From positions 62,001 through 126,000 of the IMG/VR virus record IMGVR_UViG_3300035703_000010: a DNA stretch of 64,000 nt. The stretch is one strand, 5' to 3'. This document shows, one piece after another, positions 34,378-43,388 of the stretch. A program made the translations under genes and the position numbers. The notes under the pieces were generated by a model, which was not told the origin of the DNA, searched no databases, and was given only the letters and a program-made list of their open reading frames with translations. Position 1 is the stretch's first letter. Each line of letters begins with the position of its first letter. Source of the stretch: a virus.

Positions 34378-36747
34378 TCAGGCTGCGTTGTGGATTGCGA
34401 CGAAGATTCTATCTTCAGCAACTGTAGCTACCTTGAGTTGAAGCTGTGTTGTTGAAGAGATGATGTAGTCGTCTCCGTATGAGAGGCGAACGCCGTTGAG
34501 GTAAACGTCCATTGCAAGCTTCTTAGCAGCATCATCAGCGACTGAAGCAGCGCGGAGGGTACCGACTGAAGAGAATGCGATGTTTGTGTCAGCTGCGACG
34601 ACTCCTGGTAAGAAGGCATCTTGCTTGAAGTTACCACCTGAAGCTGCAGAGATGATCGCATCAACGAGTGATACACCAGCTCCGAATTGTGCTTCAAATT
34701 GTGCTTGGTCGCCATCGCTTGCTAACTTGAAGGATTCATCGCCACGTGCAACGAGCATGAGATCAACTCCTGCTGCAGACTTGAGTTCCATTGCACCAGC
34801 GCTGATTCCTGCATGGCCAAGTTCTGTTCCTTCTGCGTTTCCGAAGTAAGAACCAGACATCCAAGCCTTGACGAGTGCTGCACCATTGAGGTCTGCTGGC
34901 GTAGTACCGTCTGCATTGTGTGCAACTTGTGCGAAGATGAGCTCTCCTGCTCCACCGTCTTGTCCGACCACGAGGTCATAAGAAGCACCAGCACCCTTGC
35001 TGAGGACGATACCGGAATCAACTGATCCGTTAGATCCTGTTGCGAGGTAGATGAATGCATCCTTAACCTTCATGTTTTCGGTTTCAACGTAGGTGAATGC
35101 ACCCTTAACGAGGAGGTTTCCATCGACTTGAGCATTACCAGAAACACGAATGTCTCCTGTAACGTCGAGCTTGGATCCGTCGAATGTTAACTTGGCTTCA
35201 TCCTTGATTGAACCGTCTGAATCAACGATATAGAGGCGTTGTGCAACGTCGCCATCGATGCTGATCTTGTTTGAGGTCAAGTCTGCGTTGACGTCGAGGG
35301 CTGCTCCGTTGATAGCTGCACCTGCAGAGAATGTAGCTGCGCCGGTTACGCCGAGTGTTCCACCGACTGTTGCGTTGTTTGTAACGCCGAGTGATGAAAG
35401 TGTAGATGCACCAGCGGAGAGTGTGCTGGAGAGTGTTACTGCTCCTGTTACTCCGAGTGTGCTTCCGAGTTGAGCTGCGCCAAGAACTCCGAGTGTACCA
35501 GCAATGGATGTGTTACCTGTTCCGTCTGCAACGACGAACTTGTCTGTATCCATTGTTAATCCACCATTGAGTTGTGCTCCTCCTGCGACGGATAATGAAC
35601 CGGCTGTTGCAACGTTTCCGGTTCCGTCTTGTACGGAGAATGCACCGGAATCCATGGACAATCCACCGTTAAGTGTTGTTGCACCGGTTACGGTGAGTGT
35701 GCTTGCCATAGAAACGGCTTGAGCAAATCCAGCCATTCCTGCAACTTGAAGTGAACCAGAGAGTCCTGCTGGTCCGCTAGCGTAGATTCCGCCTGTGATT
35801 GACATTGCGGATCCGTCGAAGATGAGTTTGGATTCATCCTTGAGGGAACCGTCTGAGTCAACGATGTAGAGACGTTGTGCAACATCGCCATCAATCTTGA
35901 GTGCAGATGCTGAAACTACGTTGTTGACATCAAGGATGCCGTCGATTCTTGCAGAGCTTAACATGTGAACGCTGCCGGTGACTGCGAGTGTACCAACAAG
36001 TTCAGAGTTTCCTGCAACTGCGAGATCTGACATTGTGCTTAAGTCGCCCATGATTGCTGCATCTTCGGTGACTGTGAGGTCGCCTGTGATAGCAGCTCCA
36101 CCGGAGATTGAAGCTCCTCCTGCGGAAATTTCGAGGCCTGCTGATCCGCTAATTGCTGCAGCAAATTTTGCAATTCCTGCGACGTCTAATGAACCAGAGA
36201 GTCCTGCTGGACCGCTTGCATAAAGTCCACCTGTGATTGACATTGCAGAACCATCAAAAACGAGTTTTGATTCATCTTTGATTGAACCGTCTGAGTCAAC
36301 GATGTAGAGACGAGAAGCAACATCACCATCGATGCTGATTTTGTTTGCAGTTAAATCAGCATTGACATCGAGTGCTGCACCGCTGATGGAAGCGCCGTTT
36401 GCGAATGTAGCTGCTTGAGCAACTGCAAGTGAACCGGAAACTCCAACTGCGCCAGCAAAGTATGCTGCTGAATCGAAATCAGCAACTCCAGCGACGTCAA
36501 TTGCGCCTTGGAAGTTTGCTTTTGTTCCGTCCATGTGAACGGCTGTGTAGATTGCTGAAAGGTTTTGTGAACCAGCAAGGTCGTCGTACCAGTTTGTTTG
36601 ACCGAGTACGCGCTTGACCTGCGAACGAAGTGCGTCAAGGTCTCCTGCGAGTGTAGATCTTGAAGCTAATGATGAACCTGCTCCGAGTGCATCATTAAAA
36701 GAAAGCGAACCACTAATTTGTGCTTGCTGAACTTTAGTAAAAGCCAT
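34378..36747 (-). CDS. Long repetitive fiber protein
   Basis: A 789-residue protein on the minus strand. ATG 36747 is chosen because AGGTGGT lies just upstream; a longer frame to 36810 adds a poor N-terminus. The body is Ala/Gly/Ser-rich with dozens of short repeats of the form G-x-L-x-V-x-G-x-A, as in trimeric beta-helical fibers. A 62- to 72-residue cassette with RLYIVDSDGS occurs three times. The last 200 residues differ and end in VYLNGVRLSYGDDYIIS and a short tail. This looks like a tail or head fiber that contacts the host. Codon use matches the capsid gene, suggesting abundant expression, which is unusual for a receptor fiber and might point to a whisker or head fiber. Confidence 0.75.
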   Translation of the reverse strand: MAFTKVQQAQISGSLSFNDALGAGSSLASRSTLAGDLDALRSQVKRVLGQTNWYDDLAGSQNLSAIYTAVHMDGTKANFQGAIDVAGVADFDSAAYFAGAVGVSGSLAVAQAATFANGASISGAALDVNADLTANKISIDGDVASRLYIVDSDGSIKDESKLVFDGSAMSITGGLYASGPAGLSGSLDVAGIAKFAAAISGSAGLEISAGGASISGGAAITGDLTVTEDAAIMGDLSTMSDLAVAGNSELVGTLAVTGSVHMLSSARIDGILDVNNVVSASALKIDGDVAQRLYIVDSDGSLKDESKLIFDGSAMSITGGIYASGPAGLSGSLQVAGMAGFAQAVSMASTLTVTGATTLNGGLSMDSGAFSVQDGTGNVATAGSLSVAGGAQLNGGLTMDTDKFVVADGTGNTSIAGTLGVLGAAQLGSTLGVTGAVTLSSTLSAGASTLSSLGVTNNATVGGTLGVTGAATFSAGAAINGAALDVNADLTSNKISIDGDVAQRLYIVDSDGSIKDEAKLTFDGSKLDVTGDIRVSGNAQVDGNLLVKGAFTYVETENMKVKDAFIYLATGSNGSVDSGIVLSKGAGASYDLVVGQDGGAGELIFAQVAHNADGTTPADLNGAALVKAWMSGSYFGNAEGTELGHAGISAGAMELKSAAGVDLMLVARGDESFKLASDGDQAQFEAQFGAGVSLVDAIISAASGGNFKQDAFLPGVVAADTNIAFSSVGTLRAASVADDAAKKLAMDVYLNGVRLSYGDDYIISSTTQLQLKVATVAEDRIFVAIHNAA
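35152..35301 (-). repeat. Fiber cassette, copy 3
   Basis: Third cassette, about 50 residues, with ALDVNADLTSNKISIDGDV and RLYIVDSDGS. It diverges after FDGSKLDVTGD and leads into the non-repetitive C-terminal part. Confidence 0.8.
35722..35909 (-). repeat. Fiber cassette, copy 2
   Basis: Second cassette, about 62 residues, with IDGDVAQRLYIVDSDGS and the FDGSAMSITGG plus ASGPAGLSGSL continuation seen in copy 1. The opening ALDVNADL segment is replaced by a different lead-in. Confidence 0.8.
36160..36375 (-). repeat. Fiber cassette, copy 1
   Basis: First of three related cassettes in the fiber gene. It encodes about 72 residues starting at ALDVNADLTANKISIDGDV and including RLYIVDSDGS and FDGSAMSITGG. 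Copy 3 shares the N-terminal half most closely; copy 2 shares the C-terminal half. Confidence 0.8.
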
Positions 36748-36779
36748 GTTACCACCTAATTTAGTTATTTTTGCATAGT

Positions 36780-36800
36780 AATCAAGCACCACGCTTGATT
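36780..36800 (-). promoter_or_regulatory. Leader hairpin in fiber gene 5' region
   Basis: AATCAAGC (36780-36787) pairs with GCTTGATT (36793-36800) over a 5-base loop, 33 bases upstream of the fiber gene ATG. A short stem-loop near the 5' end of a highly expressed message can stabilise it; that role is inferred. Confidence 0.45.
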
Positions 36801-36819
36801 TTCTACGCAATGATAAGTA

Positions 36820-36831
36820 TTCGTTAACGAA
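36820..36831. promoter_or_regulatory. 12-bp palindrome in divergent intergenic region
   Basis: TTCGTTAACGAA is a perfect palindrome between the divergent fiber and neck genes. It is a possible binding site for a dimeric regulator or host protein; chance occurrence cannot be excluded. Confidence 0.4.
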
Positions 36832-36857
36832 CTGAGCTATCTGAATAGTTACACACT

Positions 36858-36879
36858 AATTGTCATAAAATTGTCATAA
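36858..36879. repeat. Tandem 11-bp repeat in divergent intergenic region
   Basis: AATTGTCATAA occurs twice in direct succession without a gap. The period of 11 bp is about one DNA turn, so both copies would face the same side of the helix, as expected of paired binding sites. The reverse complement contains TATGACA, which could form part of a promoter for the minus-strand fiber gene. Confidence 0.55.
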
Positions 36880-36998
36880 TGTTCTTTTTTTAGATTACAA
36901 GCTTAAGAAGTTAATTCAGCTTCAAAAATGTTTGAGACGTTTTAGTTGTGTACCATACTTTTATTTAAGCATCTCGCTTGCCGAGGTTTAAATTCATT

Positions 36999-38186
36999 AT
37001 GACAACATTTGCAACAACGATTAATCCAACACCGTTTGGTTTTTTTGATGCTGAGGCAGCATTTCAGACAGAAGCTGATTCAATGGTTCTTTTTGTTAAA
37101 AGAAAATTAGGAGATGATGTTCTTTCTGTCGAATTAACTAAAAAAGAAATTTGGGCATGTTTTGAAGAAGCATGCTGCGAATATTCACGATTAATACATG
37201 AAATGAAAATAACCTCTGACTTGACCAACGTACTTGGAATGCCAACTGGATCTACTGATTTAACGAATAAATACGCAAAGAGAACCGTTGAATATCTTCT
37301 ACGCATGGCAGAACCATACGCAACAGAAGCATATGTTGGTGGATCATACGATGCAACATTAGGATATATAGACCTTATTTCTGGTCAACAAGATTATAAC
37401 ATCTATAAAGATGTTAAGGTTGCAACAGGAAACAACAAAGATCAAGTCGTTTTTGACACAATACCTTCTGGGTCAAAAGGTAAAATGAAAGTTGTTGAGT
37501 TATTTCATATGGAGCCTTTAGCATCTCAACAGTTTTTATTAAACGCTTCAAACATAACAAACTTCCTCGCTACAAATTTTAATTATGAATCATATGTTAA
37601 CTCAACGGTTTTCTACGTCCTACCCGTCTTTGAAGATGTTCTTAGAAGAGGAATGTTAGAAACGGCATTTAGAGTTAGGCGTTCAAATTATTCCTATGAA
37701 ATAATAGGAAGCAATTTAAGAATTTATCCTGTGCCATCTACTGATCTACAAACAGGAAAACTTTTCATAAAGTTAATGACTCCACATAATCCATTAAGCC
37801 CATCTGCGTATACCGATGATTCAATATATGGTATATCAGGTCCAAGCAATATACCATTTGGAAATATACCTTTTGCTACAATAAACCAACCTGGTAAGCA
37901 ATGGATTAGGCAGTACACTTTAGCATTATGCAAAGAGTTATTAGGGTTGATTCGATCTAAGTTTTCTTCTATCCCAATACCAAATGCAGATCTACAATTA
38001 AATGGTGCTGATCTTGTTAGCCAAGGAAGAGATGACAAAGATAAATTGACAACTCAAATGAAAGAATTTTTGGGAAATTTGACGCATGCAAAACTTCTAG
38101 AACAAGATGCGTTAGCTTCTGAGAACATGCAAAAACAATTACGATACATCCCAATGCCGTTAGGTAAATCAATCGTTATAGGTTGA
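36999..38186 (+). CDS. Neck protein (gp13-like)
   Basis: A 395-residue protein. ATG 36999 is preferred over an in-frame upstream start at 36978, because a GAGG site at about 36982 precedes it and the sequence then opens with TTFATTINPTPFGFFD, typical of the group. Further hallmarks are LGDDVLSVELTKKEIWACFE (residues 39-58) and WIRQYTLALCKELLGLIRSK near residue 300. This protein is expected to close the portal vertex after packaging and start the head-tail joint. It is followed by gp14- and gp15-like genes in the order known from T4. Confidence 0.75.
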   Translation: MTTFATTINPTPFGFFDAEAAFQTEADSMVLFVKRKLGDDVLSVELTKKEIWACFEEACCEYSRLIHEMKITSDLTNVLGMPTGSTDLTNKYAKRTVEYLLRMAEPYATEAYVGGSYDATLGYIDLISGQQDYNIYKDVKVATGNNKDQVVFDTIPSGSKGKMKVVELFHMEPLASQQFLLNASNITNFLATNFNYESYVNSTVFYVLPVFEDVLRRGMLETAFRVRRSNYSYEIIGSNLRIYPVPSTDLQTGKLFIKLMTPHNPLSPSAYTDDSIYGISGPSNIPFGNIPFATINQPGKQWIRQYTLALCKELLGLIRSKFSSIPIPNADLQLNGADLVSQGRDDKDKLTTQMKEFLGNLTHAKLLEQDALASENMQKQLRYIPMPLGKSIVIG

Positions 38187-38198
38187 TGAAAGGATAAC

Positions 38199-38870
38199 AT
38201 GGCAAGGCTTTTTATTACTCAAAGAGAAATAAACTTTATTTCTGATATAACAAAAGAAATAGTCAAGGATGTAGTAGGACAAAAGATCTACTATTATCCA
38301 GTTTCTGAAACAAAAACAAAATCTCATGAAGTGTATGATGAAGCTTTGCAAAAAATATTTGATAATCCGATAGTAGTTGATGTTTTAGTAAATAGCGAAT
38401 TTCAAACTGAAACGAAGATTAACAAGTTTGGAATTGACGCTCAATTTACATTAGAAGTGTATATACAGCATAGAGACATGGTAGAAAAAGCTATCAATCC
38501 ATCAATAGGAGATTATTTTTCATTTGGTGCAATATTCTACGAGATTACAGAATATAAATACATGAGGACCATTTACGGTCAAGCTGAAAACATAGATGGA
38601 GTTTCTTTAATTGGAACTAGAGTTCGTGAAAGCCAATTTAAAGCTCTTACAAATGGTCCAACTGACATTAAGTATTCTGATAAAGACGCCATACAAGATA
38701 CATTCGTTCAGCAACGTGGTTATGAAAATGATGCTAATGGAGATCCTACAGGAGACGTTAGAGATCTTGTTAAAAACGGAGTTCTTGATGAACCTTTGAC
38801 AGGTCCTAAACAAGTATCTCCAAAAGGTGACTTAACCGGTGCTGGAAGCGCATTTTACGATGAGGATTGA
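38199..38870 (+). CDS. Neck protein (gp14-like)
   Basis: A 223-residue protein 12 bp after the gp13-like gene, with AAAGGA before ATG 38199. Features seen in gp14 relatives are the N-terminal helix REINFISDITKEIVKDVVGQ, the YYYPVSETKTKSHEVYDEA segment, and the beta part FGIDAQFTLEVYIQHRDMVE. It would form the second ring of the neck on which the tail docks. The C-terminal 60 residues are polar and probably flexible. Confidence 0.75.
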   Translation: MARLFITQREINFISDITKEIVKDVVGQKIYYYPVSETKTKSHEVYDEALQKIFDNPIVVDVLVNSEFQTETKINKFGIDAQFTLEVYIQHRDMVEKAINPSIGDYFSFGAIFYEITEYKYMRTIYGQAENIDGVSLIGTRVRESQFKALTNGPTDIKYSDKDAIQDTFVQQRGYENDANGDPTGDVRDLVKNGVLDEPLTGPKQVSPKGDLTGAGSAFYDED

Positions 38871-38872
38871 TT

Positions 38873-40213
38873 ATGCCTACTAGATTTAATTCTAAAAGTC
38901 AAGATAGATTTGGTGTTGCAGGTATTAATGCAGACAATCACCAAGGTACTGCTGATTTGACAATACCCCCAGTAGGCATAGAAGATGTTGACGTTGCCTT
39001 ATTTAAATTATTTGAAAATGAAATTAATTTGCAGGTAGGAGGAGATAATTCTGATTTTAAAAAGGTTCCTGTCATTTTTGCAACAGGAGAAAAATGGGCA
39101 ATTTTAAAGAAAAAAAAAGCTCTAAGAGATAAGAATAATTCTCTCATATTACCTTTAATAACGATATCTAGAACCTCAATTTCTCAAGATATTTCTTCAG
39201 ACATTGCTGGAAGAGGAATCAACCAACAAACTGGAGAAATTGTCATACGAAGAAGGTTAGATAAATCTGACAGAGGATATCAAAATTTAATCAATAGATT
39301 TTTGCTAAAAAATCAAAAGAACGTTGCAACAAACCCCACCAAAGAACATTTAGACAACCAACTATTGACTGACAGGACAGTCGGAGAAGATTCTAATGAA
39401 TCTTTAGTTGATGATGGAGCTTGGCTTGCTGACGTCAAAACAAACAACATTTATGAAACGATAGTCATACCATCACCACAGTTTTATAACGTTACTTATG
39501 AAGTAACGATGTGGACGCAATATACTCAACACATGAATCAATTGCTGGAACAAATTGTTTCATCATTTTTACCTCAGGCTAATTCATGGAAGCTACAAAC
39601 CCCTAAAGGATATTGGTTCGTAGCAACCGTAGACAATAATTCTTATGAACCTGAAAACAACTTAGACGAAATAGGTCAAGAAGAAAGAGTCATAAAGTAT
39701 AAATTTTCAGTTAATGTAAAATCTTACGTTTTTGCTTCTCAACATCCTGGTAATGGAGTTCCTATCAAACGCTGGGTATCATATCCTATTGTCACATTCG
39801 ATACGGGGCTAGAACCAGGAGGAGGAATGGGTCTATATCCAGCGCCAGGTTCTCAAGATCCATTTTTAGGATCTGACGACCCAACGCTTCCTTTAAGTGA
39901 TTCTAAAAACTCAACTCCTGGGCAACGTAATGTTGGAGGGACTATGTTGTATAATCCTAAAGATATAACTTCTGCAGATCCAGCAAGACAAAGCAGATCT
40001 TCAAAACAATATGCCCCAATTTATAAAAAGATAGTTTCTACTGATTTAAACGGAAACAAGTCGATAAATCACGTAAGAGTATATTCTGTTAATCAGCCCT
40101 CAGGAGAGTCTGTAATAAAAATAGCTACTCAGGTTGGATCAACACCAGCTCCGTCATTAGCAGAATCTTTATTAGGGGGATTAACATATCATACGATGCA
40201 AGATGATGAATAA
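38873..40213 (+). CDS. Tail sheath stabiliser/completion protein (gp15-like)
   Basis: A 446-residue protein from ATG 38873 after a GAGGA site; the in-frame TTG at 38867 is less likely. The N-terminal two thirds match gp15-type terminators of contractile tails: DVALFKLFENEINLQV, then KVPVIFATGEKWAILKKK and LILPLITISRTSI, and later YNVTYEVTMWTQYTQHMNQL. This hexameric protein caps the sheath and tube and binds the neck. The last 140 residues are Pro/Ser/Gly-rich and not found in T4 gp15 (272 residues), so there is an added C-terminal region. Confidence 0.75.
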   Translation: MPTRFNSKSQDRFGVAGINADNHQGTADLTIPPVGIEDVDVALFKLFENEINLQVGGDNSDFKKVPVIFATGEKWAILKKKKALRDKNNSLILPLITISRTSISQDISSDIAGRGINQQTGEIVIRRRLDKSDRGYQNLINRFLLKNQKNVATNPTKEHLDNQLLTDRTVGEDSNESLVDDGAWLADVKTNNIYETIVIPSPQFYNVTYEVTMWTQYTQHMNQLLEQIVSSFLPQANSWKLQTPKGYWFVATVDNNSYEPENNLDEIGQEERVIKYKFSVNVKSYVFASQHPGNGVPIKRWVSYPIVTFDTGLEPGGGMGLYPAPGSQDPFLGSDDPTLPLSDSKNSTPGQRNVGGTMLYNPKDITSADPARQSRSSKQYAPIYKKIVSTDLNGNKSINHVRVYSVNQPSGESVIKIATQVGSTPAPSLAESLLGGLTYHTMQDDE

Positions 40214-40280
40214 ATAGTATTTTTAGTTTTTTTCAAATACTTATAAGAGAAGTTTATTCATTGCATGAAGGAGCAGGATA

Positions 40281-43200
40281 ATGGCTGAGCAAGTTTTTAG
40301 GTCTCCTAATTTTTTTGAGAGAGAAATAGAGTTAAAAGCACCACCAAGCGGAGGTCCTGTAGGCGTACCAGCTGGTGTAATCGGAATGTCAAATAAAGGA
40401 CCGGCTTTTGTACCGGTCACGGTTGCCAATTTTAATGAATTCGTTAGCGTGTTTGGAGACTTAGATCCTAAAAAGTTCGGTCCTTATGCCGTAAATGAGT
40501 TTTTAAAGAATAGAACAGCATTAACTTATATGAGAGTGTTAGGCGCAGGATCAAATAAAACTGCTACTGACATTTCTTCCACTGCATTAACTGGAAGAGT
40601 AAAAAATGCTGGGTTTAAGCTTGAAGGTAATTTAGCATCTCATGATGCTCAAGGTCGTCATGCTGGTGCAGTTCAGTTTTTAGTTGCAGATCATACCCTA
40701 CAAACTAACGAAGCGTATGGAATGCCCATGTTTACTGATAATGATTCACGTTCACAAACTAGCAACGTCAATCTAATCAGAGGAGTTGTCATGTTAGCAT
40801 CTGGTGCTAGAATGATAGTTCTCAATGGAAATGAAAATGTTCCACCTGCATTCGTAGGAGCTACTACGATTGATGACGCAGCTCAAGTAAAAAGTGGAAA
40901 ATTTAAGTTAGTTATTTCATCTGCATTAGGATCAACATTCGCATTTGATGATAAGCTACCTGGAATAAAGGTTTATACTGCATCCTTAAATCCTTCTAGC
41001 GACGATTATTTTGCTAAAGTATTAAATAGAGATCCTGAAAAGTTTGAGCAATACCAACATTTACTTCATTCTGATTTTGCAGTTGATGATGAAATTGCAA
41101 AAGTTGTTGATGATGATTACGTTGCAGTGTTGTCAGGATCTGCATCAACAAGCAATGTTTCAGGTGAACCAACTACTGAGTTTAGAAAAGCTTTTGGTGC
41201 CTTTGATACTAGATTTACTTCACCAAAGACTCCATCCTTCATCTCTCAACCATTCGGTTCTACTGAATACGATTTATTCCAAGTTGAATCATTAGATGAT
41301 GGTGCATATGCAAATAGCCTCTACAAGATCTCAATAACAAACTTAAAGGTTTCTGAGAATGAAGCATATGAGTATGGAACGTTTAACGTTCAAGTCCGCG
41401 ATTGGAATGACACAGATTTAAATCCTGCAGTTTTAGAAGAATTCGTCAACTGTTCTTTAGATCCTGATTCAGACAATTACATCGGAAAAGTTATAGGCGA
41501 TAGAAAAGTAACTTATGATTTTGATCAAGACATTCTTTCCGAAAGAAGAATCATCACGAGCGGCAAGTATGACAATGTGTCAAAATACATTAGAGTTATA
41601 ATTTCTCAAAATGTTGAAGATAAAAAAGTTCCAGCTGCCTCGTTGCCATTTGGATTCAGAGGGCCAGAATTACTAAAGACTAATGATACCTTGAAAGACG
41701 GAGAAATTGCAGCAACTGGAGCTGCTGCCTCATCATTAAAGAGATTAACCGGATTGTTTGCTTCTGATGCAGTCGGTTTCCTCTCACAATCAATATTACC
41801 ACCTGTCCCCTTTAGATTCAAGGTAACGAAAGGTCCGATGACAACACCCGCATGGGATGGTGATCCAGGACCACAAGAGGTTGCATCTCCTCAATTCTAT
41901 TGGGGCGTTAAGTTTGAAAGAAATGATTCACCATTAAATTCAAACATTTCTGAAGTAAAGAATAGCCTCTTAGAAAGCTATACGAAGTTTAGCGGAATCA
42001 AAAAGTTAGATGTTCTTGTAACTGGCTCAGGCGCGGATACATTTAACAACAACAAATTCTCATTATCTAATGTAGCATTTTCAGCAGGAACGATTGCTCA
42101 ATTAACAGGCACCGTTCGATCTCACATGAAAGAAGCTGCATACATCAGAAATGCAAAAGTTGATCCAACAACATACACGATTAATGATGCTGTATTAGGA
42201 GAAAGAATAACATTCGCTTCTCTATTATCAAATGGTGAACCATACGAGTTTAACAAGTATTCATCTTTTGCTAAGTTCACTACATTCATGCAAGGAGGAT
42301 TTGATGGATTAAACATCTTAGATCCTGCTGCATCAAGGATGAATGATAAAGCAACTTCTTTCGAAACTCCTCTTGGAGGAGCATCATCTACTTTCACATC
42401 TCCTGGAATGTTAACAAACCTTGCCGGAGTAGGAGTAGATAATAACGCGGTAAATTCATACATTACTGCAATTGATGTTATGACGGATCCCTTACAAGTC
42501 AACGTCAATTTATTGGCAATACCAGGAATTCGTGAAGATTACATAACGAACTACACGTCAAAGAAGATTAGAGACTATGGCTTAGGCATGTATATCATGG
42601 ATCTTCCAAACTACGATGACGATGACAATCGTATTTATGATGATTCAACAGCAAGAATCAACATTGAAAACACTGCAGCAACTTTTGAGGCAAGATCATT
42701 TGACAACAATTATGTTGCAACTTATTTCCCAAATGTTTACGTAAATGATGTAACTAACAATAGATACGTTAAAGTTCCATCATCTGTCGCTGCTTTAGGA
42801 GCGTTAGGGTTTAATGATAAAGTTGCATATCCGTGGTTCGCACCAGCAGGATTCAATAGAGCAGCTTTAGACTTCGTTAACAACGTAGAAGTTAGACTTA
42901 ACGTTTCTGATAGAGATAGACTCTATGATGCTAGAATTAATCCAATTGCAACTTTCCCAAGATTGGGATTTGTAATTTATGGACAAAAGACATTACAAAT
43001 AAGAAAATCAGCATTGGATAGAGTCAACGTTCGTAGATTACTTTTAGAAGTCAAGCGTTTAATCATCAACATAGCAAACAGAATTGTGTTCGAACAAAAC
43101 ACACCAGCTGTTCGTAACAAGTTTGTTGCAGACGCAATACTTCAATTAGGATTAATTCAAGCACAAGCTGGTATTGAAGCATACCAAGTTGTCATGAATG

Positions 43201-43331
43201 AAACGAACAATACGCAAGAAGATGTTGATCTAAATAGACTAAATGGAAGAATCGTCGTTGTTCCGACAAGAGCAATTGAATTTATTGCAATTGACTTCAT
43301 CGTAACAAATTCAGGCGTTCAGTTCGTTTGA
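40281..43331 (+). CDS. Tail sheath protein, paralogue 1 (gp18-like)
   Basis: A 1016-residue contractile sheath protein with AAGGAG before ATG 40281. The N-terminus carries the sheath motif GVPAGVIGMSNKGPAFVPVT, and the C-terminal core has SALDRVNVRRLLLEVKRLI and RIVVVPTRAIEFIAIDF. AYPWFAPAGFNRAAL is the conserved aromatic patch. T4 gp18 has 659 residues, so the added length is mostly in the outer domains (about residues 120-600). It is the first of three tandem paralogues and is the most divergent in its outer domains. Confidence 0.92.
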   Translation: MAEQVFRSPNFFEREIELKAPPSGGPVGVPAGVIGMSNKGPAFVPVTVANFNEFVSVFGDLDPKKFGPYAVNEFLKNRTALTYMRVLGAGSNKTATDISSTALTGRVKNAGFKLEGNLASHDAQGRHAGAVQFLVADHTLQTNEAYGMPMFTDNDSRSQTSNVNLIRGVVMLASGARMIVLNGNENVPPAFVGATTIDDAAQVKSGKFKLVISSALGSTFAFDDKLPGIKVYTASLNPSSDDYFAKVLNRDPEKFEQYQHLLHSDFAVDDEIAKVVDDDYVAVLSGSASTSNVSGEPTTEFRKAFGAFDTRFTSPKTPSFISQPFGSTEYDLFQVESLDDGAYANSLYKISITNLKVSENEAYEYGTFNVQVRDWNDTDLNPAVLEEFVNCSLDPDSDNYIGKVIGDRKVTYDFDQDILSERRIITSGKYDNVSKYIRVIISQNVEDKKVPAASLPFGFRGPELLKTNDTLKDGEIAATGAAASSLKRLTGLFASDAVGFLSQSILPPVPFRFKVTKGPMTTPAWDGDPGPQEVASPQFYWGVKFERNDSPLNSNISEVKNSLLESYTKFSGIKKLDVLVTGSGADTFNNNKFSLSNVAFSAGTIAQLTGTVRSHMKEAAYIRNAKVDPTTYTINDAVLGERITFASLLSNGEPYEFNKYSSFAKFTTFMQGGFDGLNILDPAASRMNDKATSFETPLGGASSTFTSPGMLTNLAGVGVDNNAVNSYITAIDVMTDPLQVNVNLLAIPGIREDYITNYTSKKIRDYGLGMYIMDLPNYDDDDNRIYDDSTARINIENTAATFEARSFDNNYVATYFPNVYVNDVTNNRYVKVPSSVAALGALGFNDKVAYPWFAPAGFNRAALDFVNNVEVRLNVSDRDRLYDARINPIATFPRLGFVIYGQKTLQIRKSALDRVNVRRLLLEVKRLIINIANRIVFEQNTPAVRNKFVADAILQLGLIQAQAGIEAYQVVMNETNNTQEDVDLNRLNGRIVVVPTRAIEFIAIDFIVTNSGVQFV

Positions 43332-43388
43332 TGCTAAAAATTCTTAGGTAATCTGATACTTATCAAGCAAGTTGTAGGAGCGAAATAA

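Noticed and set aside
34422-36640. Many plus-strand and alternative frames over the fiber gene
   Set aside because: They arise from the repetitive Ala/Gly/Ser codons of the minus-strand fiber and have no ribosome binding sites.
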